From Clitopilus passeckerianus (taxonomy: Eukaryota; Basidiomycota; Agaricomycetes; Agaricales; Entolomataceae), in contig CALYLX010000054.1 of NCBI GenBank assembly GCA_944990035.1, positions 186,001 to 250,000 on the forward strand: 64,000 bases of DNA. The letters are read 5' to 3'. Positions within the stretch are counted from its first letter, which is position 1; each line of letters begins with the position of its first letter. Below the pieces are notes generated by a model that was not told the DNA's origin, made no database searches, and was given only the letters and a program-made list of their open reading frames with translations. This document shows, piece by piece, positions 47,521 to 59,103 of this stretch. The position numbers were made by a program, and so were the translations under genes.

Positions 47521-49045
47521 ATGACTACCAAACCGCTCCTAGTCGTCGTTGACGACACGGATGCTCGAGTCAAGTACTCGAAGGGCTGGTTCCAGGACAA
47601 TGGAAGTCAAGATAGGTTTGGGAGCTTTGGTCCGACGTACCGGCATACCCAACATGGGATCAACCAGAACGGAAGCTTCAAGTTCTTTTTTGAGGGTACG
47701 TCTCTGCTTTCTCCCCGGCCATTGACAACATAAATTTGATTTTTTTTTTCTTGTTTGGGTTCCTATGTAAAGGTATACGGGACCCCAGGCTACGCCAAAA
47801 CGGATAATACGAACTACGATCCTGTCCTCAGCTGCAACGTAGACGGAATGAACCTCTACACCATCCCACCCTCCACTGCACTGACAGGCAACAACAATCA
47901 GGTCCTTTGCTCGAACGAAACCCTACCAGATGGGCCCCACACGTTGACAGTAAACGTTGCCTCTCGTGGAAAGACGTTCTGGTTTGACTACATCCGTTTC
48001 CAACCCCCTGCAAACACCGATATCACTACCGTGAAGAACGAAACGCTCTTCGTCGATGATCGATATCCAACCATCTCATACAGTGATGGGTGGTCGCTCC
48101 TGAACGATAGTCTTGCCCACTATACTTAGAAGAAAGGTTCTACAATGAAATTCGACTTCAACGGTAAGCAATAGGCAGCTATCCATTCCACTGTAGCCCG
48201 CTCTAACAATTGAAATTCCAGGAACCGGGGTCACTTGGTATGGTCAAATCCCAAGCGGCTACGCTCAAGACTCCACTTCTGGATCCTATACCATCGACGG
48301 AAAGAACCCCACGACCTTCTCAATCGTCGGGCCACCCAACAACAACACGAAACAATACAACCAGGCATTCTTCTCCGCCACAGGACTGCGTTCTGCCTCG
48401 CATTCCCTCGCCGTCACTTACCAAGGCGACAAGAACCACGCCCCGCTGACGCTCGACTACCTCGTCCTGGAGCCCAGCACGGGCTCGGCTTCAGGGTCAA
48501 ATGGTACATCCAAACCTCCAATAGGCGCTATCGTAGGAGGCGTAGTCGGAGGCCTAGCTTTCCTCGCTATTGTTGGTGTTATCCTATTTCTCATCCTCCG
48601 CAAAAGGCGCCCTCTAAGACGGCGAAGATCACGTCTCAGCATCGTTCCCCTTGACCCGTCCCCGCCCTCTTCGCCAGTCACCACCTCCCATCCTCACCAC
48701 GATTCGGCAAGCCGCGTTGAGGGTTTCGTACACTCTAATCATATGAGGCAGGTCCACCACGACGGGTCGGGGGATGAGCAGAGTTACCTCATGGCACCAG
48801 TTTCTGGTGGACCATCGTCTGATGCTAGTAATGGATCGAGAGGGAGCCACTCCTACTTGCAGGTTAGTAATCATGATGGCGCATCCTCGCTGGGCCGGTC
48901 GAGTACATCTCGGCCTTCAAAGGCGCAGATGGCAAATTCGGAGAGGACGGGAAGGGTGGTGCATCATGAAGATACTGGGTTGAGACTTCCCGAGCCTGAT
49001 GATGGACCTGTGATAGAGTTTCCACCGAGCTATACCGCGAGATAG
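47521..49045 (+). pseudogene. Two-domain single-pass membrane protein, probably inactive copy
   Basis: Paralogue of the minus-strand gene at 49857-51498. Exon 1 47521-47695 (VVVDDTDARVKYSKGWF, then SFGPTYRHTQHG), exon 2 from about 47756 to 48163, exon 3 48222-49045. Two lesions are visible. The acceptor expected just before GTTCC near 47759 reads TTTGG after a long T-tract instead of AG. An in-frame TAG at 48127-48129 interrupts the second ectodomain strand, with downstream homology (GSTMKFDFNG) continuing in the same frame. Exon 3 still encodes a second beta-rich domain, a helix (KPPIGAIVGGVVGG...), basic RKRR and a Ser-rich cytosolic tail. An intact protein would be a plasma-membrane receptor-like or wall-binding protein of unknown function, typical of agaricomycetes. 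Confidence 0.72.
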
Positions 49046-49170
49046 GTGTAGAGTATTTATAATTTAGGTATTGGTTATTATTGGCGTACGCTTCGCCTTT
49101 CCGGTTACAGTATTCGCTTTATAGAAATGTAATGACATACGCATGTATGCTCTATATATGCGTCACCAGC

Positions 49171-49206
49171 AGTTCCTCGATAGCTCGTTTGATGAGCCTG
49201 AGCACA
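49171..49206 (+). repeat. tRNA-like element 8, partial (A box only)
   Basis: TCCTCGATAGCTCGTTTGATGAGC retains the D-arm-like stem GCTC/GAGC. No B box follows. Confidence 0.4.
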
Positions 49207-49415
49207 GTCGCAATCATGTCAAGGTGCTGCCATTTCGATTATGTGGGGGTCACCGGTCACCAGTCATTTGTAGTAAGCCTGTTTGCTTTTATGGGGTTCA
49301 ATTAATAAATGATTCTGGGCGCAAGCATGCATTCGTGTGGGTTGTGGCACAGCGAGGCGAACATCGGGTTTTCAGCGGTAGTGGCACAAGCAGATGCTCC
49401 ATATTAGCGAGAGAG

Positions 49416-49530
49416 AAAAGGAGAAACATGGGATCATTTCTTCAAACTGGATTCGAACCAGTAACCTTGGAATGGAGCGAATATCTGGGCTATTACTATG
49501 CCATGCTCTTCCCACTGAGTTATTGAAGGA
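49416..49530 (-). repeat. tRNA-like element 9 (A box, B box, T4)
   Basis: On the minus strand: TAACTCAGTGGGAAGAGC (A box), then ACTGG-TTCGAAT-CCAGT with a perfect 5 bp T-stem (B box at 49449-49459), and T4 at 49416-49419, 30 nt beyond. Outer ends TCCTTCA and TGAAGAA pair at 6 of 7 positions, the best acceptor stem of the family. About 95 nt between ends allows a long variable region or an intron. Confidence 0.6.
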
Positions 49531-49593
49531 CTTCTTTGGTACAGTTCAATTTTCCCCCTTGGCTGAATTATGTGAGGCGCAGATAAAGTGCGT

Positions 49594-49660
49594 AGAACCT
49601 CGGCACAAGATCGAACTGGTGGACTACGCCCGCGCTCAACAACTGAGCTACCGAGGAATT
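49594..49660 (-). repeat. tRNA-like element 10
   Basis: On the minus strand: CCTCGGTAGCTCAGTTGTTGAGC, then GTTCGATC, ending GCCGAGG, which pairs with the start (CCTCGG). The T-stem is weak and no terminator T-run follows. Confidence 0.5.
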
Positions 49661-49856
49661 GATGGTGCAACGTATATATGTCGTAAGTTCCTTTACACTA
49701 AGTACACTAAGAATACAATACGAATAAAAAGAACGAGTGGAACGAGGCTGGGCCACGAATGAAGGCATAACCGATGCCAAAGCTGAATAAATGGTAGATA
49801 TCACAAGGAAGGTGAGGTATTAATACGAATGATAAACGATCCGGTGATAACGTCCG

Positions 49857-51498
49857 TTAATCGAAGGTATAAACAGGCGGAACTTCCCTCACGGGTATCT
49901 GTTCTGGGGGAGGTATACGTGCACCACTGTCATGATGCTGAACAACCACCTCATCATCCTGCCGCCTCTCTGCTGGGCAAACATCTTCGCCCTTCCGCAA
50001 CGGTCGAAGGGCATCACTAGCCTCCGACGGTGCTGAGGCTGATGGAGAGGCAGCTGAGCTTCCAGGAGTAGTCGGCGGTTGCCTATACTGGTTCAGCGCA
50101 GCCTGTTTCCCAAGCGGTTGGGCTCCATCAACGACACCAGAGTGGAAATTACCACCGCGGTTCGGGAGGAGGTTGCTGCTACTTGATGAAGGTTCGCCGA
50201 ATGTGCTGACTTGAGCAGTGTATGGCGTGGGGATGAACTGGTTGGTGGTTGGGGATGAAGGAGTGGATGGCGTCCCTGCGGGTCTTCTTCGCCGCCGCCA
50301 CACGAAGAATACGAGGAAGAAGAGAGTGATTACTACTAGACCTCCAAGGACACCTCCAACGATAGCACCGATGGGAGGTTTTGACGCCGTTGAAGCTATA
50401 CCTGCTGAAGTGTTAGAGCTGTCGGCGCTCGACACAGTGGAGGGTATTAAGGACCCATTGAACGAACCGGTAGAAGATGGGTTCGCCGCAGAATTTGGAG
50501 ACGACGTTGGTCCGCTAGCGGAGGATGTGTTTGAGGTTGAGCCTAGTCCTATTGATGACTCGGTCGAGGACGTGGTTGTCACATAGAGAAAGTCGAGGGT
50601 AAGAGGAGTATGGTCAGTATCACCAAGATATGTAACAACAATGGTATGGTCTCCAGGTGCGAGATTTGGCGTTGTAAAGAAGGTTTGACGGAGCTTGGTG
50701 GTGTCTGTTTCTCCAAGGCCAGCCAGGGTGAACGTAACAGGATCTCCCCCATCAATGGAATATGAGCCAGTAGTAGGGGTTCTCGACTTGTCGGAGGGAA
50801 TTGTGGATAGCCATGTAAGGCTGGTACCTGCAAGGTTGTGTGAGAGAAAAGTCACCTAGCGGACAGGTTCACGAACCTCTCCAGCTGAACTTCATAGTCT
50901 CGCCATGAGATTCGGTACCCATAACTCCGCCTGCTCTCCCGACCATTTTCCCCCAGCTTGCACTGTACGTGATCCCAGGATCATCAGAGTACACTTTCAG
51001 AACAGCGTTCTCGGGTGTTTTCGCAGGTGAGGATATGTATTGGATGTCATCAAGCCAAAACGTTCGGCCTTGCGTAGATACTTGTAGATTGAGGGTGTGA
51101 GGTCCATCTTTCAGGTTGTTTTGATGACACATCATAATATTGTTTTCGAGGAAAAGGAACGGCACGTCCACACTTATGCTTGACCCGTCGACAGAACATG
51201 ACCAAGTTGGATCATTTTGGGCGCCATTGTTGAGCTTTATGACATCGGTCGTGCCATAAACGTAGATGTCAGTACCTGCAAGTCGAGTCAGATTCGATGA
51301 GAAGGCCTGAATGAGAAAAAGAGCACCTTCGAATTGAAAAGCAAAACTCGAATTGGCCTTGGTCCCATGTTCTGTATGTTGGAACGTCTGCCCATAATTT
51401 CCTGAGTTGTCTGTACTCCCATGGTCCTGGAACCATCCATGCGAGTACTTGATTCTGCTGTCGGTGTCGTCGACGACTACCCGCCTGGCAGTCGACAT
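49857..51498 (-). CDS. Single-pass membrane protein with two beta-rich ectodomains (agaricomycete family)
   Basis: Exons 51498-51327, 51275-50877 and 50827-49857 give 513 aa. Two repeated modules are seen: each starts with (V)DD..I.Y..W and contains a DGPHTL or PGDHTI turn followed by a final FWLDDIQY or LTLDFLYV strand, resembling galactose-binding-like jelly rolls. A Ser/Thr-rich stalk follows, then a helix at about residues 345-367 (IGAIVGGVLGG...), an RRRRR stop-transfer and a Ser/Pro-rich cytosolic tail ending PPVYTFD. No classical signal peptide is present; the helix may act as a signal anchor with the N-terminus outside. Function is unknown; wall-glycan sensing is only a guess. All splice sites and frames are intact, unlike the inverted paralogue. 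Confidence 0.82.
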
Positions 51499-52232
51499 TG
51501 ATGTAGAAGAAAGGAAAGGTCGTCGCCACCCATGGCGGCTTCATGCAAGATAGAATACAGTAGACCCTGTCAAAACAAATGATGTTTTCCCGGCGCTCGG
51601 CGCTCGCAGCCAATTCAGAATCTGACGATCGACCAAGATATGACTTTGGCACGAATTTGATCGCAGATTTACCGGCAAATACCATAATTAGTAAGATTTA
51701 CCGTAAATCATTGACACATTTTCAAGAATTCTTTGCACGTTGGGAACTTCTGAAGTGTCGTTTGTTTTTCTTGAGAATGTGGGATACATACAATCAATTG
51801 TTGACTTGGAACCGCAGCCTCCTGAGTTATTGTCGCACTTGATCGTTGTCTGGTAACGTTTTCGCGGTTCCATGCGCTATTGGTTGAATTAACGAGTACC
51901 CACACCTTCAACACACATTGAAGTCAACCCGACTTCGATTGCGGGTGCAATGTTGCTCTGAGCCTGTTTTAAGAATTGAAGAATGAGGCGGTCATGCTCC
52001 CATGATGTCCCCTCGCCACAGAATCGAATTTGCTGGCTGAGTCCAAGCTCATCATGGGGGAAATCGATAGATCCAATCAGCTTGGACCCAATGCAAATGC
52101 GTTATCGATCCACGGAGCTATACAGGCAGCTAAAGAAATCGGCGAGTATGATAAAACTTTAGTAATGAAGGTATATTAGCGAGCTACAATTACATTTGCC
52201 CAACGTTTTACGGTTGCGCTATTCTCGTGAAG
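51499..52232. other. Intergenic upstream of the membrane protein gene and 3' of the GST gene
   Basis: Nothing recognised beyond short ORFs. Confidence 0.5.
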
Positions 52233-53094
52233 TCATGCTTTGCCTGCGTCAAAGCCAGCCCTGGTGGCAGGACGGGCAACGGTATGCTCAACCCAGTCCT
52301 TGACGTGTGGCCATTCGTCCAGAGACTCTATACCCGCGAATTTGTGTTTGTTGACCCTAGTGGAAGATCATCAGTTCTCCGTCCCGCTCTACCGAAGCTC
52401 GTTTCACCTACCATGGGACTGCCTTGATATCAGCAATTGAGAACTTCCCCCTTCCTTCACCAACAAGCCAATCTCGGTCAGCTAGGCGGATCTCAAGAAC
52501 TCCATATAGGCGCTTAGTCTCGTCGAGATAACCTGATGATACCATGAGCACGTCATATTTTACCTGTGGTTTTGCAAAATCACGTCAAAGGAGGTCAACT
52601 CACGTTTCTTTGCGTAGGGGATGTCCTCGGGCGCGAAGTTGTTGAAGTGGTGGGATTGTCCCTGCATAGGGGCGACACCACCATGGGTAAAGAAGATCCA
52701 TTGAAGGAGCTCGCTGTAGGTGTTGGGATTCTTGGCGGGGTCGAACCAGAACTTAAAGTCTTTGTCGTAATTATGGGCGAGATGGAGGAGAATGGCGGCG
52801 GTCTCAAAGACTACGGAGTTGTCCCTGCTACGATCAACGAGGACGGGGATACGACCGTTCGGATTGAGCTTGATGAACCAGGGCTCCTTTTGCGTGTGCT
52901 TCCAGATATCGATCGTCTCGATGCTACACCAGTTAATTGAGCCAGTGCAGATTAGGCTCGAGAAAGAGTCATGCTACTGACTCATAGTCAATGCCAAGGT
53001 AGACGGCCTTCAGTTCCTCGAGGAGGATAGTAGGTTGGTATCCGTTGGGAGTTGCAGCGAAGTAGAGGAGGAAAGGCTTAGTAGATTGAGACAT
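52233..53094 (-). CDS. Glutathione S-transferase, Ure2p-like
   Basis: Exons 53094-52982, 52923-52604, 52532-52412 and 52356-52233 give 225 aa, a usual length for cytosolic GSTs. The thioredoxin-like N-terminal domain has [13 protein letters not shown], the [12 protein letters not shown] cis-Pro loop and [13 protein letters not shown], where Glu and the next residue bind the glutathione gamma-glutamyl group. The helical C-terminal domain has [20 protein letters not shown] and GKFSIADIK, the N-capping box motif of GSTs. It conjugates or reduces electrophiles with glutathione; Ure2-type fungal forms often handle wood-extractive or oxidative-stress compounds. No longer ORF marks the gene because every exon is short, so it is easily missed. 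Confidence 0.92.
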
Positions 53095-53166
53095 TCTTCG
53101 TCGGAAAGGTGAAATCGGCAAGGAAGCAGAATTGTTTTTCTAAACGAATGTAAGAGGCGCGTGCCT

Positions 53167-53172
53167 CTTATA
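53167..53172 (-). promoter_or_regulatory. TATA-like element of the GST gene
   Basis: TATAAG on the minus strand, 73-78 nt before the ATG at 53094. Confidence 0.45.
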
Positions 53173-53323
53173 GCCTGCGTAGGAGGAGTGTAGTGTTGGG
53201 TGTCAGCTAGACCAACTCTCGGTTACCAAGCGTGGCTGAATCAGCGATCTATAGATGGAACCATGTGGGATGGTGCCTCGACGTCCTCGACAGTCACCCT
53301 AGGAGTTTTTGCAACGCATTTCG

Positions 53324-55396
53324 ATGCCAGCTTTGTGGGCTTCAGTTTCTACCTTGAACCAAAGATGGTCCGAGAACCCTTTCAAGATCAGGATAACCCT
53401 CGAAGGCGACACTATGTTCATTGTCGCAGGGATCCGCCTGTTGATCGTGTGCGATGCGAATGATTACGATCCGGACATTGATTATCTCGTTACGGAGGGT
53501 GATGACACTGCAGGCTACGATGTTATTGTGAGCTCAGTGAGATAAAGGAGGTCCTGACCAGCTAATTTTCAACAGGTGCCTTCGAACCCTTCCAATGGCT
53601 CTGAATATAAGCACGAGCTAAACCAGTGCCGAGGGAGTCTCGCTGATCCATATACCCTCATATTTCGACTCAAATTTATCGATAGCCTCCCCTCCTTTAC
53701 GCAACTTTCGGAACGGGTCGTCCATCTCGTCTCCGTCGCAGATCTTGAAAGGCAACAAACGGTTCCCGTTCTTTTCGACCGTCTCTACCCTGTCAATACC
53801 ATGACCAATACAACTCTGCTGGAGATGTCCCTTACGCGCAGCCGCCTCAGAATCCCAAGGAACCAACAAAGCAAGAGATATTGGCGGCAGATGCACACTG
53901 CATCGGAGAACATACACGTCCAAATCCTCTCTACGATGACGCAAACTAGTATGCGAAGTCATACAATTACACGACTCATTGAACGCCTTTCTACGAAAAC
54001 TGTGAAGGCCATCGCGAGGAACCTCCTAAGCGACGCCAGGCACGAAGCATCACGGTTCTCTAGATGGCTTCTCTCTATGTCCCTCACCAAAAAATCGTGG
54101 TTACATGTCTTGGACGAATTCACTATCTTCTTGGAACAAGCTCGTACCCCATTTCACAACCCAACAATAATCCCCAATTTACTGGGTGCAAAACCGCACT
54201 GGAAATGCGTCATTAAGGCTTTAAATCGGTTTGCGTTTTTTACTGATAGGAGGAACCCCTGGAGCGTGGATTCCGATTCAGAACGGGCGGCCTTCGTTCG
54301 ATCAATCCAATGCCTGCCAACCAGCTTGGAACGGCTTGTGATCGATCTCGAATCGTTCTACTGGCTATATCAAAATTCGGAGCAGATTCGGTGGACTAAA
54401 CTGACCTTTCTCGACATAATCTCATATCAACACAGAGGAGAATCTGATTTTTTACCATTTGACGCATTGATGGCTTCCCTTCGGTCATTCCCGACTCTTC
54501 AGTTTCTGGGGGTTTCGAATTTAGTCCCTCGGTGAGTTAATTGAGCCTAACCAAAGAATTACATAGATCCTGAGCAAAGTGCTGGACAATGGTAGCAATG
54601 ATGATTCTCTGGTGAGTTCTTCCGCAACTTTTGCACTGGCTATCCGACGAGTCACCTCCAGGTCTATAGCCCGCTGAATACTCCAACCTTCAATCTAGAA
54701 ACATTGTTCATCAACTCCAGCGAACTAGACAGTCGAGATCTCAAGTTCCTCCTGCCACGTGACCCTTCGCCAGCCGTTAAGCTGAAAACCCTCAGCTTTA
54801 AGTATGTTGCCTTGTCCCACGTTGAGGGAATGACGCATCTCTTCCAAAGGGCGTCTTCTAGCCTCCGTGATTTGAATATCTATGGGTTAAGGGCTTTGAA
54901 TGACAAAGTTGGGGAGGTGGACCCCAGGTCGGACGTTCTCAAACCCAGCCTATTTGATGGGCTCCCCACTACTATGAAGGAATTGAGGAACGTTCGTATC
55001 CCAGCCAAGTGTGTCACCCCGTTGATCATTTGCAACATGTCAGGAGAGAGCTGGGTCATAAACACCGACAACAATGACTCGCCATCGGAGGTAGACGACA
55101 TCGTCCCAGATCGAAGAACGTGTCTGCAGATTGAGGACTATGATCGTTCCAATCCCGTTTTATGGGAAGGGTTAGCTGAAGGGGAGGGCAGCCGTGCGGA
55201 TAGTAAAATTGACCCGGTATGTGGGGGAGAAAGGCTGTACGAAGCGATCAGGGTTACCAGGTGGGATGAAATCGTCTTTTCCGGGATATCTGAGGTCAGA
55301 AAGAAGCGATTGCGGGAGTTACTTGGAAAATTGGCTCGATCAAGAGGGTATACAGTTGTCAAGAGCGACAACAGACTAGTGCTTAGGCGGGAATAG
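53324..55396 (+). CDS. Uncharacterised LRR-like protein, tandem copy 1
   Basis: Exons 53324-53527, 53576-54531, 54596-54611 and 54662-55396 give about 636 aa. Exon 3 is only 16 nt; it is placed by analogy with copy 2, since other acceptors lead to stops. I do not recognise the family. The middle (CLPTSLERLVIDLES, LTFLDII, FPTLQFLGVSNLVP, NLETLFINSSELDSRDLKFL, SSSLRDLNIYGL) has the periodicity of irregular leucine-rich repeats like those of basidiomycete F-box/LRR expansions, but no F-box is visible. The C-terminus (YEAIRVTRWDEIVFSG, then KLARSRGYTVV) is conserved in copy 2. No signal peptide or membrane helix. The first exon (LWASVSTLNQRW, FKIRITLEGD) looks beta-rich. Confidence 0.62.
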
Positions 55397-56836
55397 ATAT
55401 GTACCAGTCGATTACAGCAGCTAAATCGCCTTAAATTCACAACCTACCAGTCGATCCTGTCGTTGCCCGTCCAGTGAAGAACTCTTCTTTTTTAAGGATT
55501 AGAGGTGACAACCGATACCCAGCCATGTGCGCAACGGGCAGATTATAAACATACTTGGAATGTGAGTAGGACTGACAACTACCATAGGTTCACTCGCGGT
55601 CCAACTTCAATGTATTAGAGGATGCAACCCGCAAACTTCGGCTAGTACCAATTACGAGTCTGAGTTGTAACGAGGATTCGATCTATATACAGGTCGAAAC
55701 GCGACCCATGTTAATTACATAATTCTTATTTTTTAAGTAGTTTTCTGCGCGTCTGATTGGCGCATAAACGTTATTATCCTATTTTATCCACGAGGTGTTG
55801 CCAAACAGATGAAATGCCCCACAATTGCCTTTCTAAGATCATTCGCTAAACTGACAGGTTACTACATCTGGTAACTAGCTTGAGCTGACTCGTGGCTTGA
55901 CTTGACTCGGTTGCCTCAAGGTAACCAATTAGGAAATGCATCGAGTCAAGCTTGAACTTGACTCCGAGCTACCTCCAGCTCGCGGCAACACTAGCTCGAT
56001 TTGACGTCAACCATCATTCCATCACGGGTCTTTCCGTTCTGGCAATGGGTCGTCAATCCAGACCCCATAGAATTGACGACCTCTTGTCAACTTTGAACGT
56101 TTGAACAACTCCATCGCGTTCATTGATGTATCCAAAGAAAGCATAACTTGACCCATTTTCTACTCCGTCATTGCGCATTGCGCCCTATAACCCAACTCAT
56201 CGGCCGCCTTCCTTGCCCAGCAAATTTGCATCTCAATGTACCCAGGCGAAACCAATAGATTTCGGCGATCACCACCAAAATGCTCACCGCATGCATTCAG
56301 CAATTTTCAATTGGCCCTACCCAACATCATCCTTACTTGCCCGAAAGGTAGTTGAGTTTGCGCAAGCTGAGGCAGCGCTACGAATGTGAGCTCATGCCAT
56401 TAGCTTTTCATTAGTCATTGTCTCGCCAGACTCTTGTGTTTTTTTCAGCTATGCGGATAGGCATTATGGCGTCCTCAGGGGAAAAAATGCCTCTCTTCTC
56501 CGTATATACCGTGCTAGTTTGAAGACTTCAAATCTAAACATCAATGATACTTGTACCTGCACTCCAATTTATTTCGAGTACCAATTTGGCTATGGATCAA
56601 CTACTAAGTGTCTGTGATGTGTCCAATAACCCAGACTGCGTGCAATAACTTGTGCAAGAAACTGTATCTTCTTGGTCAAAAGACGCCGGAGGCGCCAGAG
56701 TCAGACTCGTAACCGCCGTGGCAAGAATTGCTGCCGGTCTCGCACAAGTAGCTGTCCCGTTGTTTGTTTGAGGGGCAGCAGCCAAACACACACCTTCTGG
56801 AGGATTGTACATTCAGAGTTGGGAAACGACACCCAT
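55397..56836. other. Intergenic between tandem copies, with inverted GAGTCAAG-type repeats
   Basis: 1.4 kb. Around 55895-55965 GCTTGACTTGACTCG is followed in inverted orientation by CGAGTCAAGCTTGAACTTGACT. No ORF with known motif was seen; it may be a remnant of a non-coding mobile element. Confidence 0.45.
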
Positions 56837-58886
56837 ATGTCATCCTTATGGGCTTCGGTTTCTCCTTTGCGTGAAAGATGGTCCAGGAATCCATTCAAGA
56901 TCAGAATAACATTTGAAGGCGACACCAGGCTTATTCTCAAGGGAATACGCCTGTTGATTGTAGGTGAAACGGATCAAGACGATTTGGAGGGCGATTACAC
57001 CGTGGACCGCAAAATGATTGTAAGCTCGGCAAAACTGAGAAGATCCCGACCAACTCATTGGCAATAGGTTTTTTCCAACCCATGCAATGGTACTAATCAT
57101 ACCCGCAAGGACGTGCCGAACCACGACCTCGCCGACGTATTTATCCTAATATTCCAACTTGACTCTATGAACGGATTCAACTCCCTGGGGCAGCGCAAGG
57201 CCCTTGGCATCGTTTCCGTCACGGACCTCGGAACCCGAAATATGGTTCCTATTCTTTTTGACTGTTTTTATCCCGTCGATATCAGCGGCAACATACCGCT
57301 GGAGATCTCTCTTTCCCGCGGTCTTGATGTCTTGTGGAGTCAAAGAAGGAATGATAGCTCGCCGCATACTCACATCGCATTGCAAAACATACACGTCCAA
57401 ATCCTCTCTACAAAGACGCAAACCGGTATACGAAGTCACAAAATCACACGACTCATCGGATGCCTTACTACGAACATCGTCAAGGCTATCGCGAGGAACC
57501 TTTTAAGCGACGCCAGACACGAGAGGTTGTTGTTCTCCAACTGGCTTCTCTCGATGTCCCTCACCACAAAATCATGGGTACATGTCTTAGACGAGTTCAC
57601 TATCTTCTTTGAACAAGGTCGTACTCCATTTCGCAACCCAGCCATAATCCCCAATTTACTGGAGACAAGACCACACTGGAAAGGCCACATTAAGGTCTTA
57701 TATCGATCCACGTTTTTCACAGATGGGAGCTCGAGGAAAGTGGAAATTGATATGGAGCGGGCGGCCTTCGTTCGGTCAATCCAATGCCTACCCACTAGCT
57801 TGGAACGGCTTGTGATCGACCTCGAATCACTCTGCTGGCTATATGAGGACAAAGATTTCGAGAAGATCAGGTGGAATAATTTGACCTTTCTCAACATAAT
57901 TGAACCTCAACAACGAGGAGACCGCGATTTTTTACGACTTGATGCATTGATAACATCCCTTCGATTATTTCCTTCTCTGCAGCACCTGGGCGTTTCGAAT
58001 TTGGTCCCTTGGTGAGTTATTCGAGCTTAGCCAAGGGAGTGCATAGATACTGATTGATGTGCTGGACAATGATAGCTTTGACGAGTCTCCGGTGAGCCCT
58101 TTCTCAACATTGTTTGCCTGTTATTTAACGAGTCACCTTCAGGTCCATCACCTACTAAATACTCCAACTTTCAACCTAGAAACACTTATTCTACACGCCA
58201 GCGAACTGGATTGTCGAGATCTCAAGTTCCTCATCCCACTCGGCCCTTCGCCCGCCGCGAGCACCAAGCTGAAAAGCCTCAGCTTCAACTTTGTTGCTCT
58301 TACACACGTCAAGGAAATGATGGGTCTCTTCCAAATGGCATCTTCAAGCCTCCGTAATCTGAATATTTCCGGGGTAGGGTATATGAATGACGACATAGAG
58401 AAGGTGAACCCCGGATTGGACACTCTCGAACCCACCCTATTCGATGAGCTACCCACGACTATGGAGGAGTTGAGGAACGTTCGAGTCCCAGCCAAATATG
58501 CGACACCATGGATCATTCGAAACATGTCAAGGCAGAGGTGGGCCTTCATAACCACCGACAGGAGCGACTCGCCACCGGAGGAAGACAATTCCGGCACGTA
58601 TCGGAGAAGATGTCTGCACATAGACGACTATGATCGTTCTAATCCAGTTATATGGGAAGGATTAGTTGAGTTGCAGGGCAGCCATGTGGAGGGTGGAATT
58701 GAACGAGTATATGGGGCAAAATGGCTATACGAGGCGATCGAGGTTACGGAGTGGGATGAAATCGTGTTTTCTGGAGTCTATCAGGAGAGAAAGAAGCGGT
58801 TGGTGAAGTCAATTGGAAAGCTGGCCAGATCGAGGGGGTATATAGTCGCTGAGAAAACTAACGAGCTAATACTAAAGCGGCAATAG
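56837..58886 (+). CDS. Uncharacterised LRR-like protein, tandem copy 2
   Basis: Exons 56837-57019, 57068-58011, 58076-58091 and 58143-58886 give about 628 aa. Same exon structure, including the 16 nt exon 3, and strong similarity along the whole length to copy 1; the core IHVQILST, KAIARNLLSDARHE, HVLDEFTIF and AAFVRSIQCLPTSLERLVIDLES is nearly identical. Divergence is highest in the first exon and between residues 75 and 150. The start at 56837 was chosen because MSSLWASVSPL aligns with MPALWASVSTL of copy 1, although an open frame extends upstream to 56672 with low-complexity Arg-rich sequence. Function unknown. Confidence 0.62.
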
Positions 58887-59103
58887 GCGCACTGTACTTG
58901 TTGATTGCGGCAGTTACATGGATGTAGTCCTACATTTACAAATGCTTACCATGCAGACCTGTTCAAGTTGGACAGGAGGAAACACCGACTAAACCCCGCC
59001 GGTCACCGATTGAGAGTTGTTTGTTTGAGAGGCCTCAGACAAATACAACTCCTCCCCCTTCCGGACGAGAGCCGGCTTGTCGAACACGTCGGTACTGACG
59101 ACC

